A stretch of DNA of 64,000 nucleotides from Bugula neritina (GCA_964035545.1 OZ037765.1:13076698-13140697), one strand, 5' to 3'. Shown: positions 38,554 through 49,395, counted from the stretch's first letter. Program-made: numbers and translations. Notes: generated by a model not told the origin, from the letters alone.

Positions 38554-40639
38554 GAGTCTCCAGACTCACCCGAGGAGGGTTTACTCTGCACCCAGGGAGG
38601 CGCAGACGAAACCCCCCTCATCCGAATGGCAAGCTCCCCGGAGAACTTGGAGGCCGAAAGGCCTGCCCGAACCTCCAGCTTGGCCACTCAACAACCGGTT
38701 CGCGGGGTTACCCGAGGAGGTTGTGGAGGAGGATACTGATTCCGACCGGGATTTCCCCCGACTGCCCTCCAAACCTCAGAAAACCCCCGTGGTCCCTAGG
38801 ACGTGTAAGAGGCCTACCGTCCAGACCCAGGAAGTGTCTCCCCCAGAGACAGACTACTCAAAGCACACCCAACCATACGGAAGCAGCTATTTCCTGCCCG
38901 GCAAGATTGCGGGCAAAGCTGCCACCTTCCTGTTGGACACTGGGTGCACCACAAACCTTCTGAGTAGGCGTCTCTTCGACACTCTTGGCGCTCGGGAGCG
39001 GGAAAGCCTCAAGCCGTATAATGGTGAGCACGGTACGTTGGCGGACGGATCAAGCATACCATTTTACGGCCTCATCTCACTACCCGGAAGAGTTCGGGAT
39101 CTCGTAATCCACGAGACCTTCATAGTGAGTCACCTGAAGGAGGATGCTATTCTTGGCATGCCCTTCCTTGAGGAGCACCAATGCCACATGGACTTCAACA
39201 AGTCAGCAATAGTGGTGGATGGCAAGGAACTGACCTGCGTGGATAAGTTCGGCAGGCCTCTGGTAGGAGGCGTACAGGTGGTCCGGGACAGCCTAATTCC
39301 CGGGCGCTCTCAGGCTACACTCCTGTGCAGGGTCAACTGCAAGGAGATCTCTGAGCTAGGGGTTGTGGAGGGCATGCACGGAAAGGTACAATTGGCAAAC
39401 AGCCTGAATCGGCTAGACTGCCGTGGAGAGTTCCTGGTGCAGTGCATCAACCCCTACGCGGAGCCGGTGAAGTTATCGGCTGGTTCACTGGTGGGCAGGT
39501 ATCACTCGGTTCAGGAGACTGATGTTGGGCCCACACTCGATGCGACGTCGGAGACACCGAGTCGCCCCCTGGAGTCTGGCATGGGACCAGTCCCAGCGCA
39601 TGTGGCGGAATTATACAAGGGAGCCTGTGGTGGTTGTGGAAGTAACGTGGAGCGCCAACGGATGGCCCAGTTACTTCGAGAGTACCAAGATGTATTCAGC
39701 CAAGGAGACGAGGACATGGGGTTGACTAACATAGTGCGGCACGAGATACCCCTAGTAACAGGGACTGCCCCCATACGACAACCCACTCGACGGCTGGGCC
39801 CGGAAAAGGAGAGGGAGGTTAGCCGGCAAGTCCAGGACTTGCTTGATCGGGACCTGATTGAGCCAGCCCACGGTGCGTGGAGCTCACCAGTCGTTCTGGT
39901 CAAAAAGAAGGATGGGAGCTGGAGATTCTGCGTTGATTACCGCAAGTTGAACAGCGTCACCATCCAGGATGCCTACCCCCTCCCCCGGATAGACGAGTCG
40001 CTAGATGCCCTCGCGGGAAGTAGATACTTCAGCACGCTGGACCTACTGAGTGGATACTGGCAAGTACCCCTCAGTCCTGATGCACAGGACAAGGCCGCGT
40101 TCATCACCCGCGATGGCCTCTGGAGATGGAAGGTGTTGCCATTCGGGCTGACATCCGCCCCGGCCACCTTTCAGCGGCTCATGGAGCAGGTCCTCAGTGG
40201 GTTACACTGGAAGACGCTGCTAGTCTATCTGGACGACGTCATTGTTATCTCGCCAGACTTTTCGACTCATGTCAGTCGTCTGCGCGAGGTCTTTGACTGT
40301 CTCCGGGTCGCCGGGCTAAAGCTTAAACCCTCGAAATGTGCTCTCCTGCAGCAGGAAGTCAAATATCTCGGACATGTGGTCAGCCGGGACGGCGTTGCCA
40401 CCGACCCCGAGAAAGTACGGGCCGTACAAGACTGGACTGTTCCCCAAGATATCCATGAACTAAGAGCGTTCCTAGGACTGGTGGGATATTACCGGCAGTA
40501 TATCCCTGAATTCGCAGGTATGGCACAGCCATTAAATCGGCTAACCGCCAAAGGAGTCCGGTGGCGTTGGACTCAGGAAGAACAACAGGCTTTTGATCAT
40601 CTCAAGGCCCGGCTAGTGGAGGCACCCATCCTGGCTTGA
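38516..40639 (+). CDS. pol: Gypsy pol, first part: protease and reverse transcriptase
   Basis: Open in the -1 frame relative to gag from 38447; the likely entry is the frameshift at 38510-38516. The aspartic protease has LLDTGCTTNLL with the DTG triad at 38936-38944. Reverse transcriptase follows with FCVDYRKLN (finger/palm), the LPFGLTSAPATFQ motif, and the catalytic YLDD box at 40226-40237, then the connection toward RNase H (LRAFLGLVGYYRQYI). The frame stops at a TGA (40637-40639), exactly where the RNase H domain should continue in the +1 frame. That marks a small indel, so this copy would make RT without RNase H. Confidence 0.95.
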   Translation, partial: HPRPAVISATRRPSLQTHPRRVYSAPREAQTKPPSSEWQAPRRTWRPKGLPEPPAWPLNNRFAGLPEEVVEEDTDSDRDFPRLPSKPQKTPVVPRTCKRPTVQTQEVSPPETDYSKHTQPYGSSYFLPGKIAGKAATFLLDTGCTTNLLSRRLFDTLGARERESLKPYNGEHGTLADGSSIPFYGLISLPGRVRDLVIHETFIVSHLKEDAILGMPFLEEHQCHMDFNKSAIVVDGKELTCVDKFGRPLVGGVQVVRDSLIPGRSQATLLCRVNCKEISELGVVEGMHGKVQLANSLNRLDCRGEFLVQCINPYAEPVKLSAGSLVGRYHSVQETDVGPTLDATSETPSRPLESGMGPVPAHVAELYKGACGGCGSNVERQRMAQLLREYQDVFSQGDEDMGLTNIVRHEIPLVTGTAPIRQPTRRLGPEKEREVSRQVQDLLDRDLIEPAHGAWSSPVVLVKKKDGSWRFCVDYRKLNSVTIQDAYPLPRIDESLDALAGSRYFSTLDLLSGYWQVPLSPDAQDKAAFITRDGLWRWKVLPFGLTSAPATFQRLMEQVLSGLHWKTLLVYLDDVIVISPDFSTHVSRLREVFDCLRVAGLKLKPSKCALLQQEVKYLGHVVSRDGVATDPEKVRAVQDWTVPQDIHELRAFLGLVGYYRQYIPEFAGMAQPLNRLTAKGVRWRWTQEEQQAFDHLKARLVEAPILA

Positions 40640-42227
40640 CCCGACCAAACAGTATATCTTGGATACAGACGCTAGCGACCACAGTATGGGGGCTGTGTTG
40701 TCCCAGGTACAAGGAGGTACCGAGGTAGTGGTGGCGTACTACAGCAAGGCCCTCTCCTCCGCCGAAAGAAACTACTGCACGACCAGGAAGGAACTCCTAG
40801 CAGTAGTTAAGGCGGTGAAGCATTTCCGGCCATATCTATATGGTAGAACGTTCAGATTACGAACTGACCATGCATCACTGATATGGCTGTGCAAACGGGC
40901 CGAACCCTCCAGCCAGGTCGCCAGGTGGCTCGAAATACTTGCAGAATTCTCATATCGGATTGAACATCGCGCCGGCCGGAAGCATGGAAATGCTGATGGT
41001 CTGAGCCGTCGTCCAGAGAGAGACTGCAAGCAATGCCTCCATATAGAGAAGCGGGACGGGGGACCCGCCCGCTCGGAAGTCGAGACACAACTGAAGGAAG
41101 CAGAAGCCTACAGGTGGGAACAAGGCCGACTGCAATCCGATGTCCATTCAGATGCTGTCCAGGCCCTTCGGGTCAACCCCACCTTAGCCAGAAATGTCCA
41201 GGACTTGTGCCGATTACAGGAAACCCTGCCGGGGGTAGTGGGAGAGATATTCAGGGCCAAGAAGGAGGGGCGCCGGCCAGGTGAGGAGGAGCAGCGGCAG
41301 AAGGGCGTTGAATTCCAACAGTTCTGCCACCGCTGGGACTCCCTCAAATTCAACTCAGACGGATTGCTAACCATCTCCTTGGCAGCAGACAGGCAACACC
41401 AGGAACGGGAGCGGGTTGTGTGCCCACACCCCCTCCGGAGAGAGCTCATCTGGGAGACTCACAAGCAAGCCCATGCGGGGACCAGTAGAGTGATTCGGTG
41501 CCTACAGATGCGGTGGTACTGGCCAGGGATGACAAGGGATGTGAGGCTACAGATCCGGCAATGTGAAATCTGCCAGGCGAGTAAGCATGGCCGTTCTACC
41601 GAGACCACGGGACGGCGCAGGCTGTACGCCGGTCGCCCGTGGCAGACAGTGGCAGTCGACTTGGTGGGTCCCATGCCGACGTCCGCTCGTGGAAACAACT
41701 GGATTCTGGTACTAACGGATCATTTTACTAGGTGGGCAGATGCCTTGGCAATCCCGGACGCCTCCGCCCCGACGGTAGCCCGAGCTTTAGATCAGCACGT
41801 TTTCTGCTATTTCGGGCTACCGGAGCAGATCCACACAGATCAAGGGGCACAGTTCCAATCACAGCTGATGAGGGACCTCTGTCGGGTATGGGGGGTCAAC
41901 CAAAGTAGGACCACCCCCTACCACCCCCAAGGAAATGGCGTAGTGGAACGCAACAACAGGATGTTGGGGGACGCCCTGAGGAGTCTACTACTAGGGAAAA
42001 GCCAAGAAGAATGGGACGCCGTGCTACCCCAGATCATGCGTGCATATCGCAGTACTCCCCACTCTAGCACCCAGGAGACACCCAATTTCCTAATGCTAGG
42101 CCGGGAAACGCGGGTCCCGGATCATCTCACGTACCACGTCCCCCTCCCAGAGGGACCTGTCCACGAATACGTGAGAGAGCTGGTTGATAGGATGCGGACG
42201 GCCCATGAGGTCTTAAAGAATTCCTGA
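40640..42227 (+). pseudogene. pol: Gypsy pol, second part: RNase H and integrase, cut by the nested transposon
   Basis: Continues the pol protein in a shifted frame. RNase H starts at LDTDASDHSMGAVLSQ (from 40659). The integrase zinc-binding domain has HKQAH and CEICQ (about 41460-41575). The catalytic D, D and E are in VAVDLVG (about 41656), HTDQGAQF (about 41833) and VVERNNRML (about 41945). From 42217 the reading frame is that of the inserted DNA transposon and meets TGA at once. The pol sequence resumes in frame at 47041. Confidence 0.93.
42213..42216. other. Left TTAA target-site duplication of the nested transposon
   Basis: TTAA here and at 47037-47040. Removing the element together with one TTAA joins the Gypsy integrase reading frame without a gap or shift, which confirms the duplication. 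Confidence 0.93.
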
Positions 42228-42370
42228 CACACTTTACTTATATAGCATGAAAATATTCATCTATGTCTTAGCTATCATTTTAACACTCTTTTAGGGTTTC
42301 AGGTCTAAACAATTTTGTTTTATAACAGTTTTAGTGCATGCATGTCCAAAAAACTTCGAGAATTTTTTTC
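42217..42370. repeat. Left terminal inverted repeat of the TTAA element
   Basis: Outer 61 bp nearly identical to the complement of the right end, followed by a diverged stretch and the shared word TTAGTGCATGCATGTCC. Confidence 0.9.
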
Positions 42371-42674
42371 GCCCTTCTGTGACGTATTACACCGCAGTTG
42401 CGAGAAATAGATGGAAACGCCGCCTGTAAGACATTCGGAAAATAAGTATAGGCTATATTTTCCGTTGCATGTAACCTTAGTTTTAGCATTTTTAATTTAT
42501 CGGACGTCTGTCTAGCCCCCCAATTAGTATTTTTTTGTGGAATTTAGGTTTTATTTCATAAACAAATTTCGCGGCAATAAATACATAGCTACCAACTTAC
42601 CGTGTCCGAGTCTGTGCAGTGTAATTGTGATAAAGATAAACCTAATACAGAAATAACATAAATACGATATCAAT

Positions 42675-44407
42675 ATGAACATATCTGGCTCTGACGAAGA
42701 ATACTTAGAGCACAGTGAGAATCGCAATGAGTATGACTATGACAATCACACTCACGCTGTCACTGAGATTTCTGAAGTAATGGGCTATCAGTTTGAGCCG
42801 TTTACCTTTACGTATCAAGATGAAAATGGAGATGATAGTCATGACAAGGATTTTACTGTTACTGATGAGCAACAGATGATAATATTTATAATTTTACAGT
42901 ATCAGTACGATTTAATTTTATAAACTATAGTGTTACTAATACCGTAATACTAATAGTAATAGTAATACTAATAGTAATAGTAATACTTTAACTTTAAGTT
43001 ATAAGTATAAGCTAGTATAAGTTATAAATTATTATAATTATAATATTTCATTTTCATTTTGTAATCGTAATTCCAATGCTCAATGCCAATGCTCGTATTG
43101 ATCCTGGCTTAATTAGTTAATATAGCTGAGTTTTGTGCTACTAAAGCTTTAGAGCAAGCATGATATCAAATTACAAGCTAAATATTTGATGATTGCTATC
43201 GGTTTATATAATATTATTAATAATAAAGTGATAATCATTAAATTTAATGATTACAAATTCCAGTCAAGTAATTAAATATTTGATCAATACTAATTTTGTT
43301 ATTACTACTACCAATACAGGTATTAGTATTAATTATTTGTAGTTAGATTTACCTGATAATTTAAGTCAAGGGAAAGACTGTATTTTTATAAATGCATAAT
43401 AATGATAATTATTATTCACTTTTATTGTAATTGTGGTTATACCGATCCTTAACAAAATAAGTTAATCACATACATAATCATGTCAAACTTGCATTCACGA
43501 TGATAGCATTTAGTATTTTATTTTTAAGCCCCCTATTTCTCTGAATTTCTGCTTTTATAGTATAACATATAGTACTAACAACAATAAAATATTTTAAAAT
43601 TTCTGAAAATTAGTTTATTTCATAGCAAAAATTATGAGTTTGTTTTAATATAAAAAATCTAATTAATTTTCAACTATAAATATAAAAATAGTTTGAACAG
43701 TAATGCAAACTTGGAATATTTTAAAACCCATGATTTTAAAGTATTTTCAAACTTCAGCCTCATTGGACTCAATTTTCAATACAAAGAAAAATACAGGAAA
43801 CAAATTTAGACACAGTAATTAATGGACTTAATGTGGATGATACTGGTAATAACGTTTTTAGAAAAGCTTGTTTGTTTTGTAGAAAAATATAAGGCCAGCC
43901 ACGGAGTGGTGCACTTGCCACCGCTGCCAAAATCAGCCTACAGTGGAACAGTCTGTTTGTTGCCGTGATCATGCTGCAAACCTTCGATTAGATAGCAGCA
44001 TGGAATGTATAACACAGCACCCGGGAGTACAGCAATTGACGCAACCAGCTGTATTAGAAGTTGCATACAGCAGCTACCTGAGATATCATGGTTAGTCAAT
44101 TCCTACTGTAGATCAGTAACTGTCATTGTTAGTTTTTCTAGATAGTCTTACTTGATTATTTAGCCAATCATTTATTTTGGTAGATGATTTGTTTGATGAG
44201 AAGGCCCATTCTCTCAACACTAAAAAAAGGTTCTGCAGCTACCGGTTTTTGGTGTTCTGGCTGTTTCCAGATATTAAAAAAGGTGAGAGACGCCCTTTAC
44301 CAGCTTGCTTATATGATTGGGTGCAAGCTACATTCCCCCCAACTGGTGATGAGGAAGAATTTGCTGAATGGATGTTCAGCAAATTCGTGTACAATGAAGA
44401 TTTATGA
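42675..44407 (+). CDS. P2X7-receptor-type cytoplasmic (ballast) domain protein in the TTAA element
   Basis: Three exons proposed. Exon 1 (from ATG 42675, to about 42870) is acidic and contains GYQFEPFTF, like the YxFEP segment that precedes this domain in animal proteins. Exon 2 (43883-44090) gives RPATEWCTCHRCQNQPT, a CC pair, CITQHPGVQQL and VLEVAYSSYLRYHG. Exon 3 (44184-44407) gives YRFLVFWLFPDIKKGERRPL and ends at TGA. The Cys spacing and the order WCxCxxC...PT...CC...CITxHPG...AYxxY match the cysteine-rich zinc- and guanine-nucleotide-binding C-terminal domain of vertebrate P2X7 (known structure). There is no channel domain. The exon 2/3 junction is in phase; the exon 1 donor is uncertain (a weak GTTACT fits the phase). 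Role in the element unknown. Confidence 0.75.
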
Positions 44408-44545
44408 ACATTAACACTCTGGTGATTTTTAGTAGCAGTCAGTTGCTACTGCCTCTTGTAGTGTGTACAGCTTACTATGAGAATAAACCTCATTATTAAA
44501 GTTACTGTTATGAATGTGTATTAGTAAATAAAAACCTTGCTAACA

Positions 44546-44665
44546 ATTTAATTTAGCCATGTATCAATGCTTGGAAGCTGCACACCATGATTGTTCTAGA
44601 CTTGACCTAGCCATGGTAGGTCAGGTGCTGCAGCCACTTTGTAGAAGCTATGTAGAGCAATCAGG
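44546..44665 (+). other. Possible extra exon in the TTAA element
   Basis: After a TTTAG acceptor there is an open stretch starting MYQCLEAAHHDCSRLDL and ending at G|GTATTG. It looks coding in composition but has no recognised family, and it lies beyond the stop and AATAAA (about 44482) of the P2X7-like gene. Could be an exon of another product or chance. Confidence 0.25.
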
Positions 44666-45055
44666 TATTGCAATATTCCTAGTACACTAGAATATGTTAT
44701 GCAATGTAATATAATATAATATAACAATATTGTTTTTATGAAACTTTGTGACATAGTATAACTTTTACAAATTTTTACCAATATATTGTTTTATTTATTG
44801 CTATTTATTGTTTTCACATTGCTATTTATGGCTCTAATAAAGTACCAACAAAACCAAACATACAGCTGCTCTACAGTGAAAACGAATATCTACATTTCAA
44901 TGGAAACTAAGACTACAAGTAGATATATTGTCCAAATTTATTTTTGACACACCTTGAGGTGGAAAATTAAAAATATTATTTCCATTACACAAAAATATTT
45001 GGTTTTTTGTTGCATTAGAACATGCATTTTAAATAAAAATAAATATGGAGAAAAG

Positions 45056-46294
45056 CTATGAATTCAGTTTTTGAGCTAAGTGAACAATACTATTTCGCCA
45101 TATTTCTATATACCAGCATTGAACAGCTTTGCTTCTAATCTTTTTCTGCATCCTTTTAGGTGTTTGCACATATTTGTTGTGTCCTATTTCTTTCTGTAGG
45201 CCCTTCTTTTCTGGCTTACGATGGAGAGCTGGTTTTTTTGTTTGACTTGGCAAAGCTCTAAAATATTATTATATATGAAGGTAACTGGAAAAGTATTATT
45301 GAAACAGCTGCAGAAAATCTCAATTGCTGTCTATATCATATTTCAATTTTATTGCTCAAGATCGCATTTTCAATATTATAATCTTTACAGAAAACCAGGG
45401 TCTGTTCTTTTTAACCAGCGAGCTTCTTTAGGTGTGATAGTGGCCGCCTGCTGACTTTGTTTCCGAGGAGTTAATGGAGTGCATCCAGTTGCACCCTCAG
45501 TTTCCACTAAATGAATAGTTGGGACTGCTGTTTTCTCTAAATGCAATCTAAAGAGTAAATCAAAGACAATGAATTTTTATTCTTTCAATAAGTGAACAAT
45601 ATTTACCATTAATTTTTACTGGTATTGATGATGGGCACCATTACCAGTATCATACTCATAGCATGAGTATCAGTGCGTATGAATCATAATATTAATGGTA
45701 TGTATCCAAGTGACTATGACACATTCTGATAATCATAAGTCTTTCATATTATCGCCATTATAAATGAATTTCCTTACAATAACGGTTATCGTGTAAATCA
45801 TAAATGCAAACTTGTACTTGCAAGTTTATGTCATAGTCACATGAAATTGAATCAACACGGTCATGACAATCCTATTGACTTATACCAACTTGTAGTAATA
45901 CTTGATAGTTATAGTTATACTTATTGTTGAAAATCAACATTAAAAAAACTATCATTAGCCTATCGTCTAATTATATCACAATCACTAAGTCATTAGTCAG
46001 TATCACTATGACTATGAGTTTGAGTGAGTTATTCACTTACATGTTAATGAGTTTTGCTTTATACATGCCCATGTTTGTAAATTGTTCATCACCAAAATGC
46101 TGAAAACACAAACGAGAGTTGTTATCAGGCAGAAAGTTTTTTCTTTTCGTATTGACAAACTTGGTCCATTTTTCACCACACGCAGTATCAGCAGGCCATT
46201 TAAACATGTGTTTTTCCTTGTACGAACACATTGCAGCTTCACACACTCTTCTTTTGCATTTGCCTTTAGAACTTGAAGCCATTCGTGTAGTCAT
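45056..46294 (-). CDS. THAP zinc-finger protein in the TTAA element
   Basis: Minus-strand exons: 46294-46041, 45547-45396, 45255-45056; phases fit and give 201 residues. Exon 1 encodes a THAP-type C2CH finger: CEAAMC, then W at KWTKFV, and CFQHF for the CxxH pair. Exon 2 begins with the AVPT signature (LEKTAVPTIHL) that closes the THAP fold, which confirms the splice. Exon 3 is strongly basic (KKPALHRKPEKKG, KRMQKKIRSK). THAP domains are sequence-specific DNA-binding modules of P-element, Kolobok and domesticated proteins. Here no catalytic domain follows, so it may bind the terminal repeats as an accessory factor or repressor (inference). An alternative start is Met5. Confidence 0.8.
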
Positions 46295-46879
46295 GTCGAC
46301 AGTAAGTGTAACTAGTAATATAGGTAATAAGTTTGTTCATTAGAGTCCAATGGCAATATGAATATGAAATCTAATTTATATAGATAGCGAGCGACTACTA
46401 CTAGTAGTAGTACTACTAGGCACAGGTTATATTGGTAATATCCGGTTACGGTAATGATAATCTATTTGGAAGCGTAATAAGTTACATAATTGAATATGCA
46501 ATTATTTGTAATGTTTTATAGAAAAGTTTACCACTCGTTGGATTTAGCTAATTTCTTTCAACAATATCGTGTTATCGCCGTACTTAGCCACCCGTTCTAA
46601 TTACATCGTGAGGGTGAGGCTATTTCATTTTTCCGATGCTCAAAATTTCTAACGGAAGTAACTTTAGCTCTTAATATCAATAATAAAATGGTATTATTTG
46701 TTTTTTTCATTGAGCCTTAGTTGTACTCTGTGTTTTAAAATTTATGTCAGTTTAGTGATTTATCTGTGTGTTGCAGTGGCTAAAAATAAAACGCTGTGAA
46801 AGTATGCAATTATTACTATTAGTTATATAGTAACTAGGACTCGAAGCAGACCGGAAACCGGCGTAATACGTGTGCACTG

Positions 46880-47036
46880 AGAGCTTAGAAATCCGAAAGT
46901 TTTCTGGACATGCATGCACTAATCTTGTTATAAAACAAAATAGTCTAGCCATCCACCCTTAAAGGGGTGGTCTAGTGATAGCTAAGATATAGATGAATAT
47001 TTTCGTGCTATATAAGTAAAGTGTGTCAGGGATTCT
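46880..47036. repeat. Right terminal inverted repeat of the TTAA element
   Basis: Complement of the left end; the outer 61 bp differ at three positions, all transitions. Ends GTGTCAGGGATTCT, then TTAA (47037-47040). Confidence 0.9.
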
Positions 47037-47040
47037 TTAA

Positions 47041-49193
47041 GGGAAAAACAATGGCAAGTGCGAGGGGAAGACTCGGACGAGCCCCCACTCTACCAGGCTG
47101 GCGATTGGGTATGGATGATTAGTTACAGGAGGAAGCGCGGACAGTCGGCTAAATTACAGCCCAAGTTCGTGGGACCATACTGCATCATCGAAGTGCTACC
47201 CAATCACACGTACCGCGTAGAACGCTCCGGACAGATTTCCGTCCAAAGCGAGAAACGCTTAAAACCGTACTGGGCCAGCCCTGGGGCAGTAGGACAAGCA
47301 CCACCACTCCTGGAGCCAGCACGACGACCCACCGGGGGAGGAAGGGCGCCCCCCACCCGAGAGTGGGAACTTCCCTATAACATACCGGAGAGAAACCCCG
47401 AAGCACAAGAACCACCCCCCACTGTGCAAGAGCCCCCCGAGCAAGCAGCACCTCAGGCGCCCCCACCAGTAAGACCACCCCCCGCCATACCAGAGAGGTT
47501 AGACCCACCTACCCTGGAAGTAGGAGAGAGTAGAGCCACCAACCCTGGGGGACAGGCCACTTTGCCAGACACAGAAGGCCTAAGGCGTAGCCAGAGGACT
47601 CGAAGACCTCCTGGGTACTTAGGGGAATATTACTGTGGCCAGATAGGGAAAGGATACCCTAGCTCGGAGGACGAAGGGCCCCCCTTGTATTACAACTATT
47701 CACCACCCAACCATACCACCAGGGAGGCTCGATATCGGCAGGGGATCACTTCGATGTTCCTCACCCAGATCGGACAAAAACCCGATCCCGAAGTTGGAAA
47801 AACCCAGGCGAGGGACTCTCGCGATAAACCACTAACGCATACTTCGTTCATTCCAATCGCAGCAAGCACACACGCCACACGGAATTTAATCTCTCGCCAT
47901 CTAACAAATATGGATATTACACCCACTCACCTGAATGTTGAAGAAGAGTCTAGCGCACACCCTGGTAAGTCCACTAGACTAGAATTACCTCCTATACCGG
48001 AGAATTGTCTAGGCGGTGATGACCGTAGGAACTCGAACTCTGATTCCCAGAGTAAGTTCGAGATGTGGAGAACTCACACTTGGAACTCTAGAGGGTCAGA
48101 CTCAGAGTCACCCAACAGAGATTATCTACTTGACCAGGACATCCAGAGTATCACTCTACCCCCACCTCGGCAGCTCGCAGTATCGCGACGAGTGCCATAT
48201 AAGGATATCACTAATAATAGAGTGAGTCAGCCATCACGAGTTGGAGATATCGGTCAGACTCGACCAGCTCAACTCTCTATTTCTGTTGTAGACACCGACA
48301 AAGTCGTAGAGCCTGCCTCTACGACTCTCACCTCATTCGGAAGATCCTCCGAAATCGCGACACCCCAGGAACAAGTAATGGAGGGAGATACAGAGACCCC
48401 TGCCACTGTCGTCGATATTGGACTAGATGAAGGGGAGGAACAGTCTATCCTGACCTCATCTGAAACTACAGACCCCCCTCCAGAACTAGGAGGAGCTGGA
48501 GAGCTAGGATTACCACGCGTTTTCAGCACCCGGTCTCACTGGACCAGCACCAAGACGCGGATCCTGATAGCTGAGGCCTGCGGGGAGCCTAGTAACACCA
48601 AGTGCCCCACCTGTGGGCGGAGCTTTACCTCACACAGGCGACTACGGATACACATCCAACAACATTACGTTAACTCATTCTGTCCGTGTGGGGAGTTTAG
48701 CTTTCAGCGTGACTACGTGCTCAAGCACCAACGTATCGGCCGCTGCCACACGGGCAGAATTTTTGATGTAGATGCGGACAATTACCTAGAATTCAGGGAC
48801 CTGATTCTCCCCCACATCAGCGATCCCAAGAAGAGGGAGCTGTTGTCCCAAGGGTTCCCGGCCTGTCGACCCACTAGGCAGACGCAACCGCCAGAAGACC
48901 CCCCAAGTTGTGAGTTGCCACCCACCCAGCCTCTCCGGGTAGTGGTAACTCGAGCCGAAGCCACTACAGAAGGAGACCGCTGGACGCCACGAGAAACGGC
49001 CCGAACTAGAAGAGAACGGCGTAGACAGGGCGCACCGAGGCCGCGTAGTACCACTCCCTATACTACTAGGCACACACACCGTGGGCCACCGGAGAGTCTG
49101 GAGGATGTATATCGTGGCCTGGACAGGATCTCTGAGGAACTAGGACGCATACGACGCAGACTGCAGGACCTGGAGCAGCCCGCTCGACCCTAA
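47041..49193 (+). CDS. pol: Gypsy pol, third part: integrase C-terminus plus long zinc-finger extension
   Basis: Resumes the integrase frame right after the second TTAA. First comes the GPY/F-type C-terminal module (GDWVWM, KFVGPYCIIEVLPNHTYRV, RLKPYW). A Pro-rich, probably disordered linker of several hundred residues follows, including RRSQRTRRPPGYLGEYY. At about 48599-48665 there is a C2H2 finger, CPTCGRSFTSHRRLRIHIQQH (C-x2-C-x12-H-x3-H), and at about 48680-48750 a second Cys/His cluster, CPCGEFSFQ...KHQRIGRCH. The last 30 residues (LDRISEELGRIRRRLQDLE) look coiled-coil. No signal peptide or membrane segment, so this is not an envelope gene. The extension may help RNA/DNA binding or target choice (inference). 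Confidence 0.9.
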
Positions 49194-49395
49194 TGGTGGC
49201 ACGTCTCTTTATGTAAATATATATTCTTGTGTGTATTAATTCATTATCCCTTAACATTTTCTATCTTATATATTTTTGTTTGTGTGACTAGATTAGCCAT
49301 TCCAGAACTCCCTTACATGTATTTTCTTTTATTTTCTTCTTTTTTTTATTATTATTATATTTTTTTAATTATATCAGAAAGGGGTTGTACTTTCT

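Larger units (their letters stand above)
42217..47036. mobile_element. 4.8-kb TTAA-target DNA transposon carrying P2X7-like and THAP-domain genes
   Basis: Terminal inverted repeats begin AGAAT(T/C)CCTGACACACTTTA. The outer 61 bp match at 58 positions, and a second conserved subterminal block (42311-42347 versus 46906-46941) extends the inverted repeat to about 150 bp. TTAA is duplicated at the ends. TTAA targets are known for the piggyBac and Kolobok superfamilies; Kolobok transposases carry THAP domains, so a Kolobok-related element is my best guess. Inside are two convergent spliced genes, each starting near one terminus. No DDE catalytic domain is recognisable, so mobility probably depends on a transposase supplied elsewhere, or on an unfamiliar enzyme. 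Confidence 0.9.

Noticed and set aside
47058-49193. Possible envelope gene of the Gypsy element
   Set aside because: No signal peptide, transmembrane segment or envelope-like Cys pattern; the frame is a continuation of integrase and carries nuclear-type zinc fingers.
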